35,497 nt of DNA from Deltaproteobacteria bacterium (lineage in GTDB: Bacteria > Desulfobacterota > GWC2-55-46 > JADFVP01). Numbering within the stretch: the first letter of the stretch is position 1; every line of letters starts with the position of its first letter. This document shows, piece after piece, positions 1 through 7,710 of this stretch. The DNA is taken from positions 1 to 35,497 of the forward strand of contig JAJRZX010000002.1 of assembly GCA_024275045.1 (NCBI GenBank), written 5' to 3'. The notes under the pieces are model-generated. The model was given only the letters and a program-made list of their open reading frames with translations, had not been told where the DNA came from and did no database searches. Made by a program: the position numbers and the translations under genes.

Positions 1-290
1 ACCGCATGAACGGAACATTTATTATGAACGGTCCCTTCTGCCGTAAAGGCGTGGAGATAACCCCGAGGATTATTGATGTTACCCCCACAATACTGTACCT
101 TATGGGTCTCCCGCTCTTAGAGGATATGGACGGACGCGTTCTGGAAGAGGGCATAACCGCCGAGTACTTGAATTCGCACACCATTAAAAAAACTACCTCC
201 ATGGAGCACAACTCCAGCGGGGAGATATTCTCAGACGAGGACGAGACAAGGATAAAAGAGAGCCTTAAAGGGCTTGGATACCTCTCATAA
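1..290 (+). CDS. Alkaline-phosphatase-superfamily protein, C-terminal end (partial)
   Basis: Only the last 95 or so codons are in the window; the reading frame is open to the left edge, with a codon boundary at base 3. The visible part closely matches the C-terminal ends of the phosphatase-like genes at 313 and 3038. It has an Arg-Met-Asn-Gly stretch where those have the metal-binding His-Arg-x-Asp/Glu-Gly, then a VTPTILYLMGLPL segment, then an acidic tail ending LKGLGYLS. The metal-ligand His expected just before the Arg lies outside the window. The family (type I phosphodiesterase/nucleotide pyrophosphatase-like) hydrolyses or transfers phosphoryl groups using two metal ions. The substrate is unknown. 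It is the first of three such paralogues in this operon, and its stop is 22 bases before the next start. Confidence 0.85.
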   Translation, partial: RMNGTFIMNGPFCRKGVEITPRIIDVTPTILYLMGLPLLEDMDGRVLEEGITAEYLNSHTIKKTTSMEHNSSGEIFSDEDETRIKESLKGLGYLS

Positions 291-312
291 AATTAGTAAG
301 GAGTTTTACCTT

Positions 313-1968
313 ATGAACAAGAAGCGTACACTTATTATCGGTCTTGACGGTGCGACCTTTGATATTATAAAGCCAATGGTCGCTGACGGAAAGCTGCCCA
401 CATTTACCAAACTTATGAAAGAGGGGGCTTGGGGGCCCTTGAGGTCCACCATACCACCGCTTACTCCTCCTGCCTGGACATCTTTTATGACGGGCAAGAA
501 CCCGGGTAAGCACGGGGTCTTCAGCTTCTATACTCAGCCTCCGAAAGGCAGCCATGAGACTGGGATGATATCCGGAAAGACAATCAAGGCGCGTAAAATC
601 TGGGATTATTTTGATGGTGAGCGCGTGGGGCTTATTGATATTCCCATGACCTATCCTCCGGAGGAGATAAACGGGTGCATGATATCAGGTTGGCCGGTGC
701 CATCTGATGACTCAATCTTTACTCATCCGCCTGAGCTGCATACTGAGATTATCAGGGAAATCGGCGAGTACATGATAGACCGTACCCTTGCCGGCCTTGG
801 CGGCGGACCCGTTGACATGTTACGGCACCTTTACAGCTATACTGATATGAGAAGGGACGCGGCCCTTTATATGCTTAAGAACAAGGGGCCTTTTGATTTT
901 TTCATGGTTGTTTTCAGGAGCACGGATTTTATCCAGCACGAGGCCTTTAAATTTTACGATGAGGAGTACGCCTCTAAACACAAGGAGCTTACGAGAAAAT
1001 TTAAATGCCTCATACCTCAGTTATACGAGAGAATAGATACTGTAATGGCCGAGGTAATCGAGGCCATGGGAGAAGACGCCATTACCCTGGTAATGTCCGA
1101 TCATGGTCTTGGGCCCATGAAAAAAAGATTTTACATAAACAGGTGGCTTAGAGAGGAGGGGTTTGTTGTAACCAAGCGCGGCGGTATTCATATGAGCAAG
1201 AGACCCCTTGAGGACTTTATTGCCCGCAGCCCCGTATCCAAGGTCAACCGCCTGCTTCCGCAGTTCCTGCGGGAGGTAAACGTGCCGTACCCGCGTCAGA
1301 ATAAAAAAACGGCCTTAACCCATCTTGTGGATTGGACAAAGACAACCGCCTTTGTAATCCCTCCGTGGAAGGACGGCATGGTGCGTGTGAATCTGAAAGG
1401 CAGGGAGCCCCATGGTATTGTAGAGCCTCGGGACTACGAGAGGGTGGTAGATGATGTGATAAAGAGGTTTCTGGCCTTGACAGACCCGGAGACAGGGGAA
1501 AAGGTCTTTGAGGCCGCTTACAGGAGAGGCGAGATTTACAGCGGCCCATACGTGGATAAAGCCGCAGATATTGTAGTCATAGCCAAGGACGTGAGCCATA
1601 TAATCAGCTCCGACCTTGGCGAGGGGCCCATACTGGAGAAACCTGATAACCCGGCCCCCGCGCCTCACAGGATGGACGGCATACTGCTCATGCACGGTGA
1701 GGGGATAAAGGCCGGTGAGGAGCTTGGCGGTCTTAATATTACCGACATAGCGCCTACGGTTCTTTATCAGATGGGCAGACCCATCCCCGAGAGCATGGAC
1801 GGCAAGCTAATGGCTGATGGTATATGCGATGATTACCTTAAGGCCAACCCTCCTGTGTACTGCAAGGAAGCCGATGGCTCCGAGGTGCAGGAGGGGGGGG
1901 ATGATTTTACGGATGAGGAGAAGGAGAGTATCAAGGATGGGCTGAAGGCACTGGGGTACATGGATTAA
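313..1968 (+). CDS. Alkaline-phosphatase-superfamily phosphodiesterase/phosphatase-like protein
   Basis: This is a 551-residue protein. I chose the ATG at 313 because a good ribosome binding site (AAGGAG, near 298-303) precedes it; an earlier in-frame ATG at 274 overlaps the upstream gene. Two-metal residues are visible: Asp12 (IIGLDG), the likely nucleophile Thr51 (LTPPAW, followed by TGKNPGKHG), Asp205 and His209 (TDFIQH), Asp263-His264 (SDHG) and His452 (APHRMDG). There is no signal peptide or membrane segment, so it is probably cytoplasmic. The C-terminus ends in LKALGYMD, like its neighbours. It lacks the C/S-x-P-x-R formylglycine motif, so it is not a classical sulfatase. The setting among glycosyltransferases suggests a role in making or editing a phosphorylated sugar or lipid-linked intermediate. 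The substrate cannot be read from the sequence. Confidence 0.9.
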   Translation: MNKKRTLIIGLDGATFDIIKPMVADGKLPTFTKLMKEGAWGPLRSTIPPLTPPAWTSFMTGKNPGKHGVFSFYTQPPKGSHETGMISGKTIKARKIWDYFDGERVGLIDIPMTYPPEEINGCMISGWPVPSDDSIFTHPPELHTEIIREIGEYMIDRTLAGLGGGPVDMLRHLYSYTDMRRDAALYMLKNKGPFDFFMVVFRSTDFIQHEAFKFYDEEYASKHKELTRKFKCLIPQLYERIDTVMAEVIEAMGEDAITLVMSDHGLGPMKKRFYINRWLREEGFVVTKRGGIHMSKRPLEDFIARSPVSKVNRLLPQFLREVNVPYPRQNKKTALTHLVDWTKTTAFVIPPWKDGMVRVNLKGREPHGIVEPRDYERVVDDVIKRFLALTDPETGEKVFEAAYRRGEIYSGPYVDKAADIVVIAKDVSHIISSDLGEGPILEKPDNPAPAPHRMDGILLMHGEGIKAGEELGGLNITDIAPTVLYQMGRPIPESMDGKLMADGICDDYLKANPPVYCKEADGSEVQEGGDDFTDEEKESIKDGLKALGYMD

Positions 1969-3029
1969 TGGCCGGGCTTGAGGACATAAGACGCGCGAAG
2001 AGGGTGCTTTTCGTGCATCAGTTTCTTGCCATGGGAGACGCCCTCTTTCTCTCTCCGGTTTACAAGAACATCAAAGACAATGTGCCCGGTATAAAGATAT
2101 ACGTACTTACCAACAGGTACTCCGCGCCTTTTGTAAAGTCCATTCCATATGTGGACGGGGTCTATGATATTCAATCCCTTATGGGCGGGCGTTTACGCCT
2201 TGTAAAGTTAGTAAAGTTCTCTCTCTTTTTTTTAAAGGCCCGCCTTGATACCATAGTCCTTCGCGGCGATGAGCGCATGCCCCAGCGGGCCATAGAGATG
2301 GCCGCAAAGGTATGCGGACTTAAGAGGGTTGTTCTTGGCCCTTATCTTGTTAAAGAGGTGCGAGAGGACCGGCACATTGTAGAGACCTATTTAAAGATTC
2401 TCGAGGCCGCGGGTTTTAATATAGAGGAGCGCGGCAGATTGTATGTAGATGTTCCGGCTTCTTCCGTTAATGAGGCCAAGACATACCTTGGAGGAGAGAC
2501 AAAAAACCTTGTGGGCATGGCGCCTACAAGTAATATGCAGGTAAAGAACTGGGCCCCTTCAAAGACAGCGGAGCTTATCAGAGGGCTAAAGGATATGTCC
2601 TTCGAGGTCCTGCTCTTTTCTGCGGATGAGAGTTTTGTAAAGGAGGTTCTAAGCCTCGTAGAGGTAAAGGTTATCGGCATTGTTGATTTCCAGCTCCTTA
2701 CGGGTATAGTATCTAAGTGCCGGGGGTTTATCGGTGTTGATACAGGGCTTACCCACCTTGCCACTGCTCTCGGGGTTCCAACCGTAGGTCTTTACGGGCC
2801 TACATCGGAGAACGTAACAGGGCTTTACGGTACCGGCAACATGGCCCTCCACGACCACCGCGACTGCCCCTACTACAGCCCCACCGCCCCTTTTGATCCA
2901 AAGAAGAAAAAACAGGAGTGTTACTCAGAGGACAAATGCAAACTTCCCATTACCAACTGTCTTGAAGGAATAGGCGTTGCGGACGTAACAAAAGCCTTCT
3001 TAAAATTACAGAACAACATTAAGGGTTAA
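1968..3029 (+). CDS. Glycosyltransferase family 9 (heptosyltransferase-like)
   Basis: This 353-residue protein has the two-domain GT-B layout of the ADP-heptose:LPS heptosyltransferase family. The N-terminal domain carries AMGDALFLSPVY (residues 21-32), matching the GD-x-L-x-x-x-P loop. The C-terminal half has MAPTSNMQVKNW (184-195) and the sugar-nucleotide site GVDTGLTHLATALGVPTVGLYG (256-277), with Asp258 and His263. Such enzymes work in the cytoplasm at the inner membrane and add a sugar, often heptose, to a lipid-linked glycan. The start overlaps the upstream stop (TAATG), which implies translational coupling with the phosphatase-like gene. The next phosphatase-like gene starts 8 bases downstream, so this gene sits between two paralogues. 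The donor sugar is not certain. Confidence 0.9.
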   Translation: MAGLEDIRRAKRVLFVHQFLAMGDALFLSPVYKNIKDNVPGIKIYVLTNRYSAPFVKSIPYVDGVYDIQSLMGGRLRLVKLVKFSLFFLKARLDTIVLRGDERMPQRAIEMAAKVCGLKRVVLGPYLVKEVREDRHIVETYLKILEAAGFNIEERGRLYVDVPASSVNEAKTYLGGETKNLVGMAPTSNMQVKNWAPSKTAELIRGLKDMSFEVLLFSADESFVKEVLSLVEVKVIGIVDFQLLTGIVSKCRGFIGVDTGLTHLATALGVPTVGLYGPTSENVTGLYGTGNMALHDHRDCPYYSPTAPFDPKKKKQECYSEDKCKLPITNCLEGIGVADVTKAFLKLQNNIKG

Positions 3030-3037
3030 TAAAAGAT

Positions 3038-4696
3038 ATGGATAAGGTTATTGTAATAGGGCTTGACAGCGCGACCCTGGATATAATTCTTCCTATGGTC
3101 AAGGAGGGCAAACTGCCCAATATGGCCTCCCTTATGGAGGGCGGGTCCTGGGGTAATCTGCTCTCCACGACCCCGCCTGTAACGCCTCCTGCGTGGGTCT
3201 CTTTTATGACAGGCAAGAATCCCGGCAAGCACGGGGTCTTTGATTTTTACGTACCTCCCACTTACGGTTACATACGCCCCATACTTAACTCCAAGTACAT
3301 AAAGGCCAAGACTATCTGGCGCATACTCACGGACCTTAAGTACAGGGTTGGGGTAATCAACCTGCCCATGACGCATCCGCCTGAAAAAGTAAACGGCTTT
3401 ATGATACCCGGTGTGCAGTACTCTTTTGACGGCAAGGCTTTTTCTCATCCCCCGGAGCTTATGGAGGAGATTCAGAGTAAGTTCGGCGAGTACCGCGTGC
3501 TCTACGGTAACATGGAGAGCCTTTATACCAATGACCTTGATGAGTTCTTGGGTGAGTGGCGGCAGATTTTTGAGATGAGAAGAAAGACTATTCTTTATCT
3601 TATGGATAATAAAGAGTGGGATGTCTTCATGCCCGTGTTCTACAGCGTTGATGTGATGCAGCACCACTTCTGGAAGTTTTTCGACCCCAAGCACCCGCTT
3701 CACAATAAAGCCCTGGCAGGTAAATACGGAGGTATTATCCCGGAGTTTTACGAGATGGTGGATTCCGTTATCGGAGAGGTCCTGGAGAGGGCCCCCGGGG
3801 CAACGGTTGTGCTGCTCTCTGATCACGGAGCAGGGTCTGAGGAAGAGGGTTTCTCGGTAAACAACTGGCTTGCAAGCGAGGGTTTTTTGTCTTTTAGAAA
3901 ATCTTTTTCTCCTCTTCGTAAATTCCGCTGGCCTCATGTTGTGTACAAGGCGCTTAGGAGGCTGAAGTTTCCCGGGATTGGCTGGACAGTGCCCATGGCC
4001 AAACTAAAAACCCTTGGCGCAGCCGTAGACCCCAGAGAGGGGTTAAATGTGGCGGCCTTTATTAACTGGGATAAGACCGTTGCCTATGGCGGCAACCATA
4101 CGGAGCAGGGAATCTATATAAATCTAAAGGGGCGTGAGCCGGGCGGCATAGTTGAGAAGGGCACAGAGTACGAGGAGCTGAGGACTAAGATAATGGATAG
4201 GCTCCGTGAGGTAATCGACCCCTCTACGGGCAAGAGGCTTGAGGTTGATATCTGCCGCAAGGAAGATGTTTATCACGGCCCCTGCATAGACGACGCCCCT
4301 GATATCTTTGTCTTTATGAAAGACGGCAAGTGTCTTATGCAGAAGGAGATTTATCACAAGGGCTTTTTTCACCGCGCGTTCAAGAGCTCGGGCACTCACA
4401 GGCCCGAGGGCATGTTTATCGTAAAGGGCAAGGGTGTAAAGCAGGGTAACCGCGTGGAGGGAGCGAGTATAATTGATATCGCGCCAACGCTCTTATACAT
4501 GATGGGTCTTGCAATACCCGATGATATGGACGGCCATGTAATAGAGAGTGCCTTTAAGAGCGAGTACCTGAAGGAACACAAGAGCGCCTCCGGGCCATCG
4601 GCTGATCTTGAGGTCTCAAGAGGCGAGGGTGTGCTTGACGGCGAAGAATCAGAGAAGGTAAAAAAAGCATTAAGGGACCTTGGATACTTTGGATGA
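3038..4696 (+). CDS. Alkaline-phosphatase-superfamily phosphodiesterase/phosphatase-like protein (second full copy)
   Basis: This 552-residue paralogue matches the gene at 313 along its whole length. The metal and catalytic positions are kept: Asp10 (VIGLDS), nucleophile Thr49 (VTPPAW then TGKNPGKHG), Asp205 and His209 (VDVMQH), Asp262-His263 (SDHG) and His454 (GTHRPEG). It ends in LRDLGYFG, with the same acidic tail as the other copies. No signal peptide or transmembrane segment is visible. The middle (residues about 285-340) differs most from its paralogue, so the two probably act on different substrates rather than being redundant. Its stop overlaps the start of the PIG-L gene (ATGA), so the two are probably translated together. 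A phosphatase, phosphodiesterase or phosphotransferase activity all remain possible. Confidence 0.9.
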   Translation: MDKVIVIGLDSATLDIILPMVKEGKLPNMASLMEGGSWGNLLSTTPPVTPPAWVSFMTGKNPGKHGVFDFYVPPTYGYIRPILNSKYIKAKTIWRILTDLKYRVGVINLPMTHPPEKVNGFMIPGVQYSFDGKAFSHPPELMEEIQSKFGEYRVLYGNMESLYTNDLDEFLGEWRQIFEMRRKTILYLMDNKEWDVFMPVFYSVDVMQHHFWKFFDPKHPLHNKALAGKYGGIIPEFYEMVDSVIGEVLERAPGATVVLLSDHGAGSEEEGFSVNNWLASEGFLSFRKSFSPLRKFRWPHVVYKALRRLKFPGIGWTVPMAKLKTLGAAVDPREGLNVAAFINWDKTVAYGGNHTEQGIYINLKGREPGGIVEKGTEYEELRTKIMDRLREVIDPSTGKRLEVDICRKEDVYHGPCIDDAPDIFVFMKDGKCLMQKEIYHKGFFHRAFKSSGTHRPEGMFIVKGKGVKQGNRVEGASIIDIAPTLLYMMGLAIPDDMDGHVIESAFKSEYLKEHKSASGPSADLEVSRGEGVLDGEESEKVKKALRDLGYFG

Positions 4697-5457
4697 TTAA
4701 TCCCATTATGAAAAAAATCTACAGGAACCTTATACCGGCAAGGCTTAAGGGCTCCATAGACCTCTTTGGTCACCTTCGCATGGCAAGGCTTGAGGGGCTT
4801 GGAGAAAAGCGGGTGCTGGTACTTGCCCCGCACCCTGATGATGATATTATAGGCTGCGGCGGCACGCTCTCTTTATACCACGAGCGCGGCGCTGAGATTA
4901 CCTCCGTATACATGACAGACGGCAGAAAAGGTAACGAACGGTACGGTGAAGAGGAGCTTGTAGCCATAAGAAAAGACGAGGCCGCAAGGGCCGCCCAGGT
5001 CATTGGCGTAGATAACCTTGTGTTTCTTGATAACAGGGACAACGAGCTCTCGGCAACTGAGAGCACGGTCTCTGCGCTCCTTGAGGTAATAAAAGACTTT
5101 GCGCCGGAGGCGGTCTTTCTGCCTTTTTTACTTGATGAGCACCCCGATCATATGGCTACAAACAGGATATTTTTATCTGCCATAAAGCGCCTCCCTGAGT
5201 TTCGTTGTTACGCATACGGGGTCTGGACGCCGCTGCCCTCATTTAACGTGGTAGTGGATGTAACAGAGTCTCAGGGTATAAAGGATAAGGCGCTCCGCGA
5301 GCACGCATCGCAGCTGGAATCATTCGATTATCTGGGAGGCGTTTCCGGGCTCTCCCGATATTACTCCGCCATAACCGGCGGCAAGGGCTACACAGAGGTC
5401 TTTCTTGCCTGCGGTTCTCATGAGTACCGCAGGCTCGGGGAGTTGATGTCATGGTAA
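4693..5457 (+). CDS. PIG-L/LmbE family N-deacetylase
   Basis: This 254-residue protein has the zinc-binding signature of the PIG-L family: APHPDDDIIGCGGT (residues 45-58, with His47, Asp49 and Asp50) and a second site at DEHPDH (148-153). Family members remove an N-acetyl group from GlcNAc-containing substrates such as GlcNAc-phosphatidylinositol, mycothiol or bacillithiol precursors, or antibiotic intermediates. In this operon the likely substrate is an N-acetylated sugar or glycolipid. The ATG at 4693 overlaps the previous stop (ATGA); a second in-frame ATG at 4708 is possible. The C-terminus overlaps the GNAT gene by 7 bases. A deacetylase followed at once by an acyltransferase suggests that one N-acyl group is exchanged for another, but this is inference. 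Confidence 0.92.
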   Translation: MINPIMKKIYRNLIPARLKGSIDLFGHLRMARLEGLGEKRVLVLAPHPDDDIIGCGGTLSLYHERGAEITSVYMTDGRKGNERYGEEELVAIRKDEAARAAQVIGVDNLVFLDNRDNELSATESTVSALLEVIKDFAPEAVFLPFLLDEHPDHMATNRIFLSAIKRLPEFRCYAYGVWTPLPSFNVVVDVTESQGIKDKALREHASQLESFDYLGGVSGLSRYYSAITGGKGYTEVFLACGSHEYRRLGELMSW

Positions 5458-6512
5458 AGCCGGAGATTACAAGGCGTCCCTACAGGGACGGAGACGAGGC
5501 AGGGATAAATGAGCTCTTTAACAAGGTCTTTGGCCTGCAGCGCCCGCTTGAGGAGTGGAGGTGGAAGTACATTGAGAACCCCGCTGTTACCCACCCCTCG
5601 GAGTGGATAATGGTGCTTGAGAAAGAGGGGGCCATAGTGGGGCACTACGGCAGTATGCCTGTGCAGATGTTCTGCGACGGCAGTGTTGTCACTGCCTGCC
5701 AGCCCGTTGATACCATAATAGACCCTGCGGCCAAGGTGGGGATAAAGTCGCTTAGAGACCTCTTCAAGGAAGGCGTTGAGAGGGCCGCAAGGCATGCCTC
5801 CTTTGGTTTTGGTTTTCCCAATAAGGCCGCTTATAAAGTTGGGAAAAGGCTCCTTGGTTATAAAGACCTTGGCAGGATGGAGCCCTTTTACAAACGCCTA
5901 AGTCTGAGGAGCGCTTTGCAGAGAAGGCTTCCCGCCGTGCCATCGCCGCTTTTTTGGCCGGCCCATAAACTGAGTCAGGTCTACTACTCTCCCTCCATTA
6001 CAACGGGTAAATATACTGTTGAGGAGGCAGGTGAGTTCAGTGAGTCTTTTGACAAACTCTGGCATGAGCTTAAGGAGACCTTTCACATCTCCGCCATCAG
6101 GGACAGCGCTTATCTTAACTGGCGGTACAAGGGCCGAGGCTATACCATCTTTATCGTAAGGCAAGGCGATGAGGTGATGGGATACGCTGTACTTAAGATG
6201 AATGACGCGGCGGAGCAGGGGGGGCAGAAGGTTGGTTTTATAATTGATATGCTCTCAAGGCAGGAGACAGCGGGGCTGGTGCTGAAGAGGGTGATAAAGT
6301 TTTTTATAGAGAGAGACGCTGATTACTGCCTCTCTGCCGTCTCAACGGGAAGCCCCGTGGCAGGGCATCTTCGCGATGCTGGTTTTGAAGAGGATAAGGG
6401 TTTTGAGACTTTTCCCATAGTCTATGTTGGCAGGACCAAAGAGGATGAGAACGACTTTCTCATGAACCTGCAGAACTGGCACCTTACATACGGCGATACT
6501 GACGGGTATTAA
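5451..6512 (+). CDS. GNAT-superfamily acyltransferase of the polysaccharide-cluster type
   Basis: This 353-residue protein opens with ITRRPYRDGDEAGINELFNK, the usual first strand and helix of a GNAT fold, then W-R-W-K-Y-x-x-N-P, often seen in acetyltransferases of glycan clusters. A second GNAT-like half follows around residues 190-310 (DSAYLNWRYKGRGYTIFIVR). It probably transfers an acyl or aminoacyl group from a thioester or tRNA donor; the two-half layout is also compatible with FemAB-like enzymes. There is no signal peptide. It overlaps the PIG-L deacetylase by 7 bases, and the next gene starts immediately after its stop. The pairing makes re-acylation of a freshly exposed amine plausible. 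Donor and acceptor are unknown. Confidence 0.8.
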   Translation: MVKPEITRRPYRDGDEAGINELFNKVFGLQRPLEEWRWKYIENPAVTHPSEWIMVLEKEGAIVGHYGSMPVQMFCDGSVVTACQPVDTIIDPAAKVGIKSLRDLFKEGVERAARHASFGFGFPNKAAYKVGKRLLGYKDLGRMEPFYKRLSLRSALQRRLPAVPSPLFWPAHKLSQVYYSPSITTGKYTVEEAGEFSESFDKLWHELKETFHISAIRDSAYLNWRYKGRGYTIFIVRQGDEVMGYAVLKMNDAAEQGGQKVGFIIDMLSRQETAGLVLKRVIKFFIERDADYCLSAVSTGSPVAGHLRDAGFEEDKGFETFPIVYVGRTKEDENDFLMNLQNWHLTYGDTDGY

Positions 6513-6914
6513 ATGAAGATTCTTCATATAAATCATCTTTACAGGGACTTTGGCGGGGGCGAGCGTTATCTGCTGGACCTCTGCGCCGAAGAGGAGGCAG
6601 CAGGCCACGAGACCGCTGTTATCTCATCAATCCATGAAGATAACGTACGCACCGGCAAGAGGGGCGAGTATTTTATAGAGCCCTCATTCGGGCGGAAATC
6701 AGGCAGGAGAATGGCCCCTCTTGTAGAAGACATTGTAAGTAGAGAAGCCCCTGATGTTATTCATCTCCATGAGAGTCTTGTCTTTATGAGCCCCTATATC
6801 GTAAAAAGGCTTATGAGACTCAGACCTGTTGTGCAGACCATTCATACCGCCTTTTTTTTTGCCCGAAGTCTACAAAGATACTGCCTTCAGGGGAGATATG
6901 TACCTACCCCATAG
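6513..6914 (+). CDS. GT4 glycosyltransferase, N-terminal part upstream of the frameshift
   Basis: The 133-codon frame begins MKILHINHLYRDFGGGERYL, a typical GT4 start with the Gly-Gly-Gly-Glu-Arg acceptor-side loop. It continues through DVIHLHESLVFMSPYIVKRL and VVQTIHTAFFF. Residues after about 116 (ARSLQRYCLQGR...) are out of frame with the family and are probably not part of the real protein. The ATG directly follows the upstream stop. Without the downstream part it would lack the donor-binding domain and could not be an active transferase by itself. Confidence 0.6.
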   Translation: MKILHINHLYRDFGGGERYLLDLCAEEEAAGHETAVISSIHEDNVRTGKRGEYFIEPSFGRKSGRRMAPLVEDIVSREAPDVIHLHESLVFMSPYIVKRLMRLRPVVQTIHTAFFFARSLQRYCLQGRYVPTP

Positions 6915-6970
6915 GAGCCAGATGCCTTACCGCCTGCCCCGGACGATTTAACCTCAAGCTCGGTGTACTC

Positions 6971-7690
6971 ATGTACTGGAGGGCGCTAATAACGAGACAG
7001 GTGGATAAAGTCATCGCGCCTTCAGAGTACATTAAAAAAGAGGCCCTCTTAAACGGCGTACCTGAAGACAAGGTTGAGGTAATACCGCATTTTACCATGA
7101 AGAACATTGAAGGCAGACGCAGGGAGCCCCTTGAGGGCGCAGTGCTTTTTATCGGCAGGGCCGATGCCCTAAAGGGCATAGGTGAGTTTATAAAGGCGCT
7201 GAGCCTTCTTGAGTCAGAGTGGTCTGCCGTAATCGTTGCCAGCGGAGAGAGGGAGAAGATAGCGGAGTACAGGGAGATGGCCGGCGTGCTGGGAATAGCG
7301 GAGAGGGTAGAGTTTGTAGGCGGAGTTGATTACGCCTCTCTTGATGAGTATTATCAGAAGGCCTCAGTAGTGGCCTTCCCTTCAATGAGTACGGAATCAT
7401 TTGGCCTTGTTGGGATAGAGGCCATGAGTTTTGGCCGTCCTGTTGTGGCCTTTGATTCAGGGGGTCCGGCAGAGTGGCTTAAGGACGGGGAGACGGGATT
7501 TTTACTTCGCCGCGGCGATGTGAGAGCTCTGGCCTCATCCATAAGCAGGCTCCTTACGGACATGGCGCTGGCCCGCACAATGGGAGAGCGCGCCTTTCAA
7601 GAAGTTCGCGCCTTCAGGAGCGGCCCTCATATTAAGAGGCTGATAACTCTCTATGAGGCCGCCGTATCAGGAAGGGCAGATGAGGTTTAA
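6971..7690 (+). CDS. GT4 glycosyltransferase, C-terminal donor-binding part downstream of the frameshift
   Basis: This is a 239-codon frame from the first ATG, but coding similarity starts earlier, at about 6860 in the same frame. It carries the GT4 C-terminal domain: VLFIGRADALKGIGEFIKAL, then EFVGGVDYASLDEYYQKASV, and the nucleotide-sugar site STESFGLVGIEAMSFGRPVV, with the two Glu residues of the E-x7-E motif. No good ribosome binding site precedes 6971. Independent translation is therefore doubtful, and the piece is better read as the second half of the gene starting at 6513. Confidence 0.6.
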   Translation: MYWRALITRQVDKVIAPSEYIKKEALLNGVPEDKVEVIPHFTMKNIEGRRREPLEGAVLFIGRADALKGIGEFIKALSLLESEWSAVIVASGEREKIAEYREMAGVLGIAERVEFVGGVDYASLDEYYQKASVVAFPSMSTESFGLVGIEAMSFGRPVVAFDSGGPAEWLKDGETGFLLRRGDVRALASSISRLLTDMALARTMGERAFQEVRAFRSGPHIKRLITLYEAAVSGRADEV

Positions 7691-7710
7691 GCCTACGAGG
7701 AGAGTCTGAG

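Larger units (their letters stand above)
6513..7690 (+). pseudogene. GT4 glycosyltransferase gene split by a -1 frameshift at a T9 run
   Basis: Two reading frames together make one normal GT4 enzyme of about 392 residues. Frame one runs from 6513 through the T run at 6852-6860. Read on, it ends at a spurious stop at 6914. If the last T is read twice (equivalent to T10), the frame continues as F-C-P-K-S-T-K and then keeps a Cys-rich stretch (GEICTYPIGARCLTACPGR) that is typical of this GT4 subgroup, and it joins the downstream frame with no other break. One missing base therefore explains everything. It may be an assembly or sequencing error at a homopolymer, a recent inactivating mutation, or real slippage giving full-length protein; T9 slippage is known, for example in Shigella mxiE. 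The flanking operon is intact. Confidence 0.8.

Noticed and set aside
1890-1900. G8 run as a possible frameshift site
   Set aside because: The reading frame continues through it to a tail that matches the paralogues, so the gene is intact.
3026-3937. 303-codon open frame on the minus strand
   Set aside because: It lies wholly opposite a well-supported phosphatase-like gene with intact motifs, has no recognisable domain, and is best explained by codon bias.
313-4696. Sulfatase assignment for the alkaline-phosphatase-superfamily genes
   Set aside because: No C/S-x-P-x-R formylglycine motif; the nucleophile context is T-P-P-A-W, as in phosphodiesterase-like members.
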